From Bacteroidia bacterium (lineage in GTDB: Bacteria; Bacteroidota; Bacteroidia; Cytophagales; Cyclobacteriaceae), in NCBI GenBank assembly GCA_030426345.1, contig JAUHYU010000001.1, positions 86,717-150,716 on the forward strand: a DNA stretch of 64,000 nucleotides, written 5' to 3'. The notes under the pieces were generated by a model, which was not told the DNA's origin, searched no databases, and worked only from the letters and a program-made list of their open reading frames with translations. The position numbers and the translations under genes are program-made. This document shows, piece after piece, positions 57,194 through 64,000 of the stretch (position 1 is the first letter of the stretch; the number at the start of each line of letters is the position of its first letter).

Positions 57194-58264
57194 TCATTCT
57201 TCCACCACCTCCACTTCACTTTCATGGGCCAGATTTAGGTTGCCGGAAACAATCACAGAATCGCCCGGTGAGAGCGTTGCCCCTTTGTCAGGATGGGCGA
57301 TCACTGAAAAGGATGAACTATTTTCATTTAACGTTTTCACGTAAGTCCAGTAGGCCTTGCCATCTACGACTTTGAAAAGCACTTCCTGATTTTGCCGCAA
57401 TACTATGGCCTCCTTTGGTACTACCATTTGTTCGGGAATTATCGATTCTATGAAGATTTTCACATTCATTCCTTCCACAAGGTTCCTTGTGTTTTTCACC
57501 AGGGCCTTTGCGGTCACCAGTCCATTCTCATCCACCATCGGGTTGATTTCCGTGATGCTCCCCTCGAAAATGGTCTCTAATGAAAATGGGGCAATTTTAG
57601 CGACTTTGCCAACTTCAATATCCTTTAACTCTGTCTCTAAAACGCTGAATTCCACCTCAAACACCTTGTCATCGATCAACGTACAAAACTCCTCCCCCGA
57701 GTTTACTTGCTCAAAAAGGTTATACTTCAGGTTGGCAATTTTTCCAGAAAAAGGGGCTTTGAGGAAGCAGGAGGCAAATTCCTGTTGCGCGGATTCCAGT
57801 TCTTGTTGGGCGCTCTCGTATCCCGACCGTATCTTGCCAATCTTCAAAAGTTCTGGTGACATCCTTGCAGTGTCTTCAAGTGCAATGTTGCCATGGCCAA
57901 GGAGAAAATCCGCCAGCTCTAACTCCGCCCTTTTCAGTTCGGTTTTTCCCTTTGCTATGCGTTCCCGTTGATCGGCGCTGGAAAGCTCCGCAATAGTTGC
58001 TCTCTTTGTGACATAGTCTCCATTCCTGAAATTCAGCTCTATCAATTCTTCTGAAACCTTGTACTTCAACACACTTTTTCTTGTGGCTTTCAGGTTGCCA
58101 TTGCTCACTAGCTCCCTCTTGAAATTGGAAGTCTGGAGCACCATCACATCCACTATGTTGGGCTCGCTCAGGTATTGACGCTTGTCTAGATATTCACCCT
58201 CTTTGTGTGCGTTAGTATTGCACCCAAAAATCAACAGCACGTTAAAAAACAGAAGTAATCTCAT
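57194..58264 (-). CDS. RND membrane-fusion (periplasmic adaptor) lipoprotein
   Basis: A 356-residue HlyD/AcrA-type adaptor with a lipobox (LIFGC, Cys 15). A lipoyl-like half (ELIELNFRNGDYVTKRATIAEL), a coiled-coil hairpin of about 75 residues (RERIAKGKTELKRAELELADF to ESAQQELESAQQEF), the second lipoyl half (KAPFSGKIANLKYNLFEQVNSGE) and beta-barrel and membrane-proximal domains (EINPMVDENGLVTAKALVKN) are all visible. It links the RND pump to an outer-membrane channel. The hairpin is short, as in TolC-type partners of Bacteroidetes. It is the first gene of the pump module. Confidence 0.9.
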   Translation of the reverse strand: MRLLLFFNVLLIFGCNTNAHKEGEYLDKRQYLSEPNIVDVMVLQTSNFKRELVSNGNLKATRKSVLKYKVSEELIELNFRNGDYVTKRATIAELSSADQRERIAKGKTELKRAELELADFLLGHGNIALEDTARMSPELLKIGKIRSGYESAQQELESAQQEFASCFLKAPFSGKIANLKYNLFEQVNSGEEFCTLIDDKVFEVEFSVLETELKDIEVGKVAKIAPFSLETIFEGSITEINPMVDENGLVTAKALVKNTRNLVEGMNVKIFIESIIPEQMVVPKEAIVLRQNQEVLFKVVDGKAYWTYVKTLNENSSSFSVIAHPDKGATLSPGDSVIVSGNLNLAHESEVEVVEE

Positions 58265-58376
58265 TTATTAATTTTTGTTATAAAACTAATGAGCCAACCC
58301 CAATTTGAACATTTACGAGTTTATGGCAATGAATATTTAAAATTAATTGAATATATTTTGTCATCGGATCAAACTG

Positions 58377-58937
58377 TCAATACACTAAAGATTTTATTTT
58401 CTCTTCAATGCATTTCAAATCATTCACATCTGGAACAGGCACTATCTTACAATTTGGTCTAGAATTAGGGCTGATAATAAAGAAATAGGGCAGCCCGCTA
58501 TCTTCACGTTCATTATTTAAATCTTTAATATAATATTCATTACCATCTGCTAAATCATCCATATAAGTTTTGAGATATGAATTATTGAGCAAAATAACAT
58601 TTGAAGAAAATTCACTATCATATACGTCTTGTAAAATGTCAATCACTTTCTGTATGCAATCTTTACAATTTATTCCAAAATATCTGAACACCAATTTTGG
58701 TTTTAGGGGGCATAATGATCTTAACGTGATTGTCTTTCTGTCTTGAACATTTAATAGTTGTAAATCCGGTTCTAAATAAAATACCACCTCTAGGGGTTGG
58801 GGTTCATTTTTATGAAAATAACTTAAATCAATGGAATTAGAATCATCAGTTTTACATTGGCCAAATTTAAACGTGATAAGCACAATTGAAATGAAAATGC
58901 CAAAAAGCAAAATAGGTTTAGTTAGTAAATCTTTCAT
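58377..58937 (-). CDS. Membrane-anchored thioredoxin-like protein of the peptide locus
   Basis: A 186-residue protein with one N-terminal hydrophobic segment (10-24) and then a thioredoxin-type domain. The redox motif is C91-KD-C94 in FRYFGINCKDCIQKV. The cis-proline loop is SGLPYFFI (Pro 150). Cys 28 next to the membrane segment could be a lipid site or an extra thiol, but the lipobox is poor. It lies 18 bp after the propeller gene and upstream of the pump genes. In this context it may reduce or form disulfides in the Cys-rich peptides. That role is inferred from neighbours. Confidence 0.75.
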   Translation of the reverse strand: MKDLLTKPILLFGIFISIVLITFKFGQCKTDDSNSIDLSYFHKNEPQPLEVVFYLEPDLQLLNVQDRKTITLRSLCPLKPKLVFRYFGINCKDCIQKVIDILQDVYDSEFSSNVILLNNSYLKTYMDDLADGNEYYIKDLNNEREDSGLPYFFIISPNSRPNCKIVPVPDVNDLKCIEEKIKSLVY

Positions 58938-58955
58938 ATTAAAACAATGATGAAT

Positions 58956-60149
58956 TTAATCTAATATTTGTCGCTTTACATCAAAAAGAAGCAGGATTGG
59001 ATTATCTTCTGATTTTGATTTGTTCCTGATTTCTTTTGGGATATAACTTTCCAATTCACTCTCATAAATTAGATACGGAAACAAAACATGAACTAAGAAT
59101 GTACCATCTCCATGATATTCCATTGGAAAAAAATGCTTATCAAGTTTGTCCAAACTTATTGATCTATTAAAGGCCTCTTTTTTATCCTTATTGTAAATAA
59201 TTTGTTGGACTTTATCTCCTTTTAATACAGCGAAATAGATTATTTGATTATTTTCAAAATAACTATTCAGATTATGTGGAATTTCATATTTTTCAATCTG
59301 GGTCAAAATGTCCTTTGTTGATTTACCCTCACCCAATACTCTGCTTATGTTATAACCAAAGTCAAATTGATATCGAGGATGAAGTGTGCCATTTGTAAGT
59401 TTATAAATAGTATTATTGTTAGGCATTGGAACCTGACAATATGTGGATTCTCCATACTTTGCAAAGGCAGTGCTATTTTTAAACAAATACCTTAGTCCAT
59501 TCCAGGCAGATGAGACTGGTATTTGCTTGTCATAAACATGAAAATTACTGTCGCAATAAACAATGTTATTGAATGACTTGTCGTCTATCACATTTTCTTT
59601 GCTTTGGTGGTTACCACAATAAATTATGAATCCATCCTCCAAAGCTTCAAGACTATTGGAATGAAATGGGATTTGTTGCTTTTTCTTAAAATTCCCTTCC
59701 CAATCATACCTGACCATTTGTTGTCCAATATTGCCATCAAGAATTATGATATCATTGCTTTTATTATCAACAATAAAATCTGTTATCTCCATGTATTCTT
59801 CCGGGCCCTTTCCGACAAAATGCAATCTTTTTTCAAAGTCCCCATCATTCGAAAACCTTACTATCGACTTTGATTTTTGATCTAATAAAAGGATTTTTTC
59901 ATTATGAAAAACAAGCTTATTAAGCTCAGAGATAATAATTTTCGAGTCCAGGGGGATTACTTTTTTTATTTCGAAATAATCATTAAAAGCCCATTCAGGA
60001 GAATTCTGTAAAGAAATGGAAATCACTTCGGCACTTTCATGTGGAGGATGAGGCGCATTAGTTTTCTTCTTGCACCCAAACAGGATTAACGCAAGAACAA
60101 AGAAGTAATGAATAAGCGATATCTTGAATTGATTTTTGACTACAATCAT
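58956..60149 (-). CDS. 6-bladed beta-propeller lipoprotein
   Basis: A 397-residue lipoprotein (lipobox LFGC, Cys 26) that reads as a six-bladed propeller of the family commonly found beside NVEALA-type peptide genes in Bacteroidetes. Blade-like stretches include KLVFHNEKILLLDQKSKSIV, GKGPEEYMEITDFIVDN and NNTIYKLTNGTLHPRYQFDF. The GPEEY motif and the FxFGY strand are usual in this group. The molecular function is not known; a peptide or sugar receptor at the outer membrane is a fair guess. It is separated from the peptide gene by 193 bp that hold a strong stem-loop. Confidence 0.82.
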   Translation of the reverse strand: MIVVKNQFKISLIHYFFVLALILFGCKKKTNAPHPPHESAEVISISLQNSPEWAFNDYFEIKKVIPLDSKIIISELNKLVFHNEKILLLDQKSKSIVRFSNDGDFEKRLHFVGKGPEEYMEITDFIVDNKSNDIIILDGNIGQQMVRYDWEGNFKKKQQIPFHSNSLEALEDGFIIYCGNHQSKENVIDDKSFNNIVYCDSNFHVYDKQIPVSSAWNGLRYLFKNSTAFAKYGESTYCQVPMPNNNTIYKLTNGTLHPRYQFDFGYNISRVLGEGKSTKDILTQIEKYEIPHNLNSYFENNQIIYFAVLKGDKVQQIIYNKDKKEAFNRSISLDKLDKHFFPMEYHGDGTFLVHVLFPYLIYESELESYIPKEIRNKSKSEDNPILLLFDVKRQILD

Positions 60150-60221
60150 ACTACTAAATTTAAAATTGCATTTAGGAACTTTTCAACCAAAATAAATGAA
60201 CCGCCAGAAATTAACTTCGAA

Positions 60222-60254
60222 TAAACTAAAGTCAGGTTCCCTGACTTTAGTTTA
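60222..60254 (-). promoter_or_regulatory. Strong stem-loop between peptide and propeller genes
   Basis: A perfect 15 bp stem (60222-60236 with 60240-60254; core aaactaaagtcagg/cctgactttagttt) and a 3 nt loop ttc. It lies 88 nt past the peptide stop on the minus strand and 72 nt before the propeller start. There is no long T-tract, so it may be a weak terminator or a stabilising 3' structure that sets a high peptide-to-downstream ratio. Confidence 0.65.
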
Positions 60255-60342
60255 ATTCTAACCTATTTGGATCGGTACAATTGGCCATCACAAAGTCTGA
60301 TGTAAATTACCATTTATATCCAATTGGTCAGTTCACTTATTT

Positions 60343-60582
60343 CTATTGAGGCCATTTACATTCTAAATCTCCAGAACCACTGCAGTTTATTTCCGGAGGA
60401 TAGGTTGTATATCGCACTTCATTCCAAATTCCATCTTCACTATCTGCCGATGCATTTTGCATTAGAACATTTAGGTTTAATCCAATAGAATTTCCATCAT
60501 TACTAATACCACTCTGAATATTGGCTACCATTATGACAAAAAGGATAATTCCCGTGAATAGTATTGACATTTTCTTTTTCAT
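60343..60582 (-). CDS. Small secreted peptide precursor, NVEALA-like
   Basis: A 79-residue precursor. It starts MKKKMSILFTGIILFVIM, a short basic and hydrophobic leader. Next comes a polar stretch with GLNLNVLMQNASADSE, which resembles the LANVEALA-S/G-E block that defines the NVEALA peptide family. A C-terminal module rich in Gly, Pro and aromatic residues with two Cys (INCSGSGDLECKWPQ) completes it. The ASA-D after the leader would suit signal peptidase I cleavage, releasing a product of about 33 residues, but the exact site is not determined. The biological role of this peptide family is not established. It is flanked by thioredoxin-, propeller- and transglutaminase-type genes. Confidence 0.7.
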   Translation of the reverse strand: MKKKMSILFTGIILFVIMVANIQSGISNDGNSIGLNLNVLMQNASADSEDGIWNEVRYTTYPPEINCSGSGDLECKWPQ

Positions 60583-60788
60583 GATTATTAATTTTGTTTT
60601 AACTCATATTGATTTTTACACCCGATATATCATTTCGCAGGTAAGAAACCGTAGTTTCCTTTGTAATCGCTATTTCTTATCTTTGCCTGATTACCTCCTT
60701 TCTTGCTTGGGAAGGGGTTGGGCAGGAAGCACGTAACTTTAGTCGGTTTAGCTCCCTGTCCTTTTCCTTCAAATTGTGCATATTCATA

Positions 60789-62021
60789 TTATTTATCTAC
60801 TCTCTCCATCTTAGAGCCAATGACATTCCTTTGTTGAGTTGGAGAGGAAGACATGGATTCCTTGAGATTGCCAACAATGTTTCGGTCTTTCATTCCCAAA
60901 AACCTTTTCTCAACATAACGATAAGAAATCCATGAAACCAACAATGTAATGACTATTACAGCTATGTAGATAATCATGTTATCCATCCATATATTATTGA
61001 TTGAATAGGCCCCAATTATATTGATCACTAAAGCTATTACAATTGGGTGGTACATGTAAATACCATAGGATATCCTACCCATTTTTTTCAACACAGGAAA
61101 TTCCAGATTGAGAATGGTGTTCTTGTTAAGGGCAAGATTGAGTATGATCAATATAAAAAGTATGGAAAAAATCTCCGAAGTAAATACTCCCATGTCGGGA
61201 TAGTTAATCAACAGAAATACAGTGATGATATACAAAGAGATTTGAAAATACCAGGCAAAGATTATTTTTGAAGGAAGCTGCTTGTTTATGAATAAGTAGG
61301 CACCAATAGCACCTATTGCCATAGAATCTATTCTGGTCAATTCGACAACCCTGTAAACTATAAAACCAAGTTGTCTGCTTACATTGTCATTGGTAAAATA
61401 CCCAAATTTCCATATAGCATATGTGATGACCTTTATAGACAAATAGGTTATTATGATTGCTAGAAATATGATGACCAGTTTTTTCATGTATTTCACAATT
61501 ACCGGCCAAACAAGGTAAAACTGTTCTTCTACACCTATTGACCAGGTGTGATGTGCCAACGCTACGGGAGTCAGTATTACAATTGCCACATTGGGGACAA
61601 ATCCAAAATACAGGATGGATTTTAACACATAAAATTCCGGGATATGGTCTGTGAAATTAGGAACGTAAAACAAGTCGACATGTGGGAATAGGAAAAACGC
61701 CCCGTAAATAATAAGATAATACAATGGCCATATCCTTAATATCCGCCTCCAGTAGAAATTTTTTATGCCGATAGTCTGTGTTGCCTCCTTTTCGGAGAGC
61801 AACAGATAGGTGATCAAAAATCCACTCAACACAAAGAATAGGGTGACGGCATGTTCTCCCATTTTTCCGATAAATGGGATATGGGAAATATTTGAAATAC
61901 CTGTATTGGACTTAAATATTTCTATATGATTGATCACCACTAATATAGCAGCTAGAAACCTCAATCCATCCAAGTTGTGGAAATATAAAAAGTGATTAGC
62001 TTCTGGATTCTTTCTTATCAT
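60789..62021 (-). CDS. Acyltransferase 3 family membrane protein (OafA-like)
   Basis: A 410-residue integral membrane protein with about ten helices, of the acyltransferase-3 family. The conserved opening NLDGLRFLAAILVVINHIEIF contains the catalytic His, and FYWRRILRIWPLYYL carries the R-x-x-R motif typical of the third-helix region. These enzymes transfer acetyl or other acyl groups to surface sugars or peptidoglycan. Its position between the peptide gene and the transglutaminase gene (26 bp from the latter) suggests co-expression. Whether the peptide, a lipid or a sugar is acylated is unknown. Confidence 0.88.
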   Translation of the reverse strand: MIRKNPEANHFLYFHNLDGLRFLAAILVVINHIEIFKSNTGISNISHIPFIGKMGEHAVTLFFVLSGFLITYLLLSEKEATQTIGIKNFYWRRILRIWPLYYLIIYGAFFLFPHVDLFYVPNFTDHIPEFYVLKSILYFGFVPNVAIVILTPVALAHHTWSIGVEEQFYLVWPVIVKYMKKLVIIFLAIIITYLSIKVITYAIWKFGYFTNDNVSRQLGFIVYRVVELTRIDSMAIGAIGAYLFINKQLPSKIIFAWYFQISLYIITVFLLINYPDMGVFTSEIFSILFILIILNLALNKNTILNLEFPVLKKMGRISYGIYMYHPIVIALVINIIGAYSINNIWMDNMIIYIAVIVITLLVSWISYRYVEKRFLGMKDRNIVGNLKESMSSSPTQQRNVIGSKMERVDK

Positions 62022-62047
62022 ACCCCTTTCCCATTTATAGATCAGAT

Positions 62048-63610
62048 TTACAGAAATTCCTGTTCCCCATTATTTAGGATAAATGGCCGTTGACCTGTAT
62101 TTCCATAGTCAAGGTATTCCAATTTGTATAAAGTGCCTTTAGGAACATTTTTGCAAATTAAATAAGATGTATCCGCGGTTTGACTGTTCAAATAAACCCA
62201 CTTATCATCCCAATACGCTAGTCTGTACCGATAGTCCTTTTTTATTGGATAATCCCTCACACTTCCATCTCTCAGAGTTTCATCAAACATTTTGTTGTTA
62301 TATTTCAAAATCACTTCCTTATAATACCTACCAGCATTTTGGATAGTTTCAATCTCCTCTGACTTTGTATATACAAAAGGTTTTCCAACTGGATTTACCC
62401 TCCCATTACTATAAGTAGCCGGAAGGTATAGCACATTGTTTTTATCCATGTTTTTGAACTCCGCATTGTTGCCATCCAATGATGACCAATAGATAGGCCT
62501 CCACTGTCCTCCATTATAGATGCATATATAGGCAACTTCATCATCTGGATCTGTCTTGAGCTTAAGATCATTGAGCAAAATATTCCCTACATCCACATAC
62601 TCTTGGGTCACGTCTTTCAGGTTTACTCTGTAAAACAGCGGTGGAACATTTTGCACATCATCTACTTGCTCCAACAAGTTGCCTGGCTGCCTCGCAAAAC
62701 AATTCCTGAATATTTTCCCGACCTTTACATAGCTTAAAATAGCATCGTGCTCACCAGGGTTCTTCTCTGCTCCACCAAATGGAATACAAACGCCATCTTT
62801 ATTCAAAACCACGTTCCATGTATGCCCGTAAGCCCTATGTGCCCAATGAGGAGCTTCATCTATGGCTACCGGTATCCCCTGTGCACGCATTGCACAAGTC
62901 GCCATAACAACCAGATCTACACACTTTCCATGTTTGTTTTGTAATATCTCACTAATACCCTGATCATGGAGGGTCTTAGAGCCCCGGTCCCAATCAAATT
63001 TCAGCCAACTCCTCAGTTCATTGTTTACTATGGTGCAGACTTCCACAGGATCATTGCCAATTTTCCCTATGGAATCATTCAACCAACTATATCTCTGACT
63101 CAAGTCATCCCTCCAACTTTCTATTGGCTCCCGATAAGCCCTGTATGGCAAAATAAATTCACAGAACTGATCGAAGCTTAGATGTGATGCCCAGCTTTTA
63201 TTCTTCCAAACTTCAAAGGCCAAATCTATATGGTCAATTAATTCTTCGGACGATATTGATTGAGTATCACTAATGATTTCATTGCGAAATTTAATTCCGG
63301 GAATATTTCGTATTGAGTCTATGGCTTTTGATATCAGCTCTCCACTTTCAAATTCAAAAACATTAAAATCTACAGTCTTATTATTTTGGCGTGTAAACTT
63401 GACTTCCCGATGAAAGTGCAGGTACATATTACTGATAAGGAATTTTGCAGCTTGTAATTTTAGTTTATCACTTTGGTAGTGATCTAAGGCCATTTCTAAC
63501 TCTTTCCTATTTTCTCCAGATTGATATAGAGATAGATCCATATCTTTTGTCGCCTGGCTACAACTCACAAAAAGGAAAAGAATTGTTATTATGCTTGAAT
63601 TATTCACCAT
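62048..63610 (-). CDS. Transglutaminase-like (papain-fold) lipoprotein
   Basis: A 520-residue lipoprotein (lipobox FVSC, Cys 17). The central domain is of the transglutaminase-core type: Cys 230 in NKHGKCVDLVV, His 263 in YGHTWNVVL, and a nearby Asn 270/Asp 272. An N-terminal helical part (20-180) and a C-terminal beta-rich part (310-520) flank it. Such proteins in Bacteria act as peptidases or amidases rather than cross-linkers in most studied cases. The gene lies between the two peptide genes, so the peptides are reasonable candidate substrates. Confidence 0.83.
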   Translation of the reverse strand: MVNNSSIITILFLFVSCSQATKDMDLSLYQSGENRKELEMALDHYQSDKLKLQAAKFLISNMYLHFHREVKFTRQNNKTVDFNVFEFESGELISKAIDSIRNIPGIKFRNEIISDTQSISSEELIDHIDLAFEVWKNKSWASHLSFDQFCEFILPYRAYREPIESWRDDLSQRYSWLNDSIGKIGNDPVEVCTIVNNELRSWLKFDWDRGSKTLHDQGISEILQNKHGKCVDLVVMATCAMRAQGIPVAIDEAPHWAHRAYGHTWNVVLNKDGVCIPFGGAEKNPGEHDAILSYVKVGKIFRNCFARQPGNLLEQVDDVQNVPPLFYRVNLKDVTQEYVDVGNILLNDLKLKTDPDDEVAYICIYNGGQWRPIYWSSLDGNNAEFKNMDKNNVLYLPATYSNGRVNPVGKPFVYTKSEEIETIQNAGRYYKEVILKYNNKMFDETLRDGSVRDYPIKKDYRYRLAYWDDKWVYLNSQTADTSYLICKNVPKGTLYKLEYLDYGNTGQRPFILNNGEQEFL

Positions 63611-63852
63611 TAAATGTAACTTATAACAATATCCTCAAGTTCTTCTCTTAATTTTACCAATGCATTAGCATCAATAAGACACTATTTCAATGAAATTTCT
63701 AATACAATTAATAAGAAACTTTAATGCAATTATTTATCAATTATAAATTTAACCAAATAGCAAAATATCCGTTGCAACAAGCATTCAAGGATCGTGCAAG
63801 TGGCAATAACGATTCTTTTATTCATTTTGATCATTTATTATACAGATAGTTT

Positions 63853-63892
63853 AACAGGGCGTAATTACAAAATAAAGTTAAGACGCCCTGTT
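63853..63892 (-). terminator. Stem-loop just past the second peptide gene
   Basis: A perfect 10 bp stem (aacagggcgt 63853-63862, acgccctgtt 63883-63892) with a 20 nt loop, 8 nt beyond the stop of the partial peptide gene on the minus strand. There is no strong T-tract after it; it may terminate or stabilise the peptide mRNA, like the stem at 60222. Confidence 0.5.
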
Positions 63893-63900
63893 TGATTCGT

Positions 63901-64000
63901 TTAGCAATACATTTTGCCACTGCCACAATCTATCCAATCATCGTCAAACGGATCTTGCTCACAATTTGGGCTTAATCCAATACAACATACAGTACCATTT
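63901..64000 (-). CDS. C-terminal part of a Cys-rich peptide precursor (cut by window edge)
   Basis: On the minus strand the last 100 bp encode NGTVCCIGLSPNCEQDP followed by FDDDWIDCGSGKMYC and a TAA stop at 63901-63903. Five Cys in 32 residues, Gly/Asp-rich spacing and a stop followed by a stem-loop suggest the C-terminal module of a second small secreted peptide, in the same orientation as the one at 60343. Its leader lies beyond the window. It should be compared with NVEALA-type precursors, whose C-terminal parts are often Cys-rich. The assignment rests on composition and position. Confidence 0.6.
   Translation of the reverse strand, partial: NGTVCCIGLSPNCEQDPFDDDWIDCGSGKMYC

Noticed and set aside
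49609..58264. Plain multidrug or heavy-metal efflux operon
   Set aside because: Not excluded, but no TetR-type repressor or TolC gene is present and a signal peptidase is embedded. The simple drug-pump reading was set below the peptide-export reading.
1..64000. CRISPR array
   Set aside because: No series of regularly spaced direct repeats and no cas-like genes were seen.

Overview
The window looks like a chromosomal stretch of a marine-type Bacteroidetes bacterium, probably Cytophagales. The signs are a SusC/SusD pair, a hybrid two-component regulator of the reg_prop/Y_Y_Y type, many SPII lipoproteins, TTG starts, an AT-rich background, DapD of the succinylase lysine route, and a menaquinone-type isochorismate synthase. 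No 16S or marker tree was available, so the placement is inference.

Region 1 (1-10.2 kb) is mostly housekeeping: the 3' end of an isochorismate synthase, a TPR lipoprotein, dapD, a glycosyltransferase, a DtxR-family metalloregulator preceded by three TTAG-N6-CTAA palindromes, an exported thioredoxin-like protein coupled to mnmE, a MetE-like protein, a GHL10-type lipoprotein, a frameshifted YdeI-like gene and a UreH/NicO-type metal permease. The 570 bp after mnmE hold a hairpin element that resembles a group II intron relic.

Region 2 (10.3-45.9 kb) is a large polysaccharide utilisation locus, all on the minus strand. From its promoter-proximal end it reads: hybrid regulator, SusC, SusD, terminator, GH88 unsaturated uronyl hydrolase, Tat-exported enolase-superfamily protein, heparinase II/III-fold lyase, broken beta-propeller lipoprotein, GH67-like protein, beta-helix fragment, second heparinase-like protein, sulfatase, ThuA protein, sulfatase, alpha/beta esterase, third heparinase-like lyase, DUF1961 protein, two SGNH esterases, a GH29-SGNH fusion and a GHL-type lipoprotein. 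Together these predict uptake and breakdown of a sulfated, acylated, uronate-containing polysaccharide, possibly with fucose. At least three genes here are decayed, so the locus is being remodelled.

Region 3 (46.4-49.6 kb) is an integration scar. A 3' half of tRNA-Arg(TCT) is still followed by what looks like its own terminator on one side. On the other side lie a tyrosine recombinase and a decayed rve-type transposase. This marks one end of an integrated element that extends rightwards out of the window.

Region 4 (49.6-64 kb) is the most interesting part. It is a single-strand locus with a small NVEALA-like peptide precursor, a second Cys-rich precursor cut by the window edge, a 6-bladed beta-propeller lipoprotein, a thioredoxin-like protein, an acyltransferase, a transglutaminase-like lipoprotein, a lipoprotein membrane-fusion subunit, two different RND pumps and a signal peptidase I sandwiched between the pump genes. 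I read this as a candidate system for making, maturing and exporting small secreted peptides. That function is inferred from gene content only.
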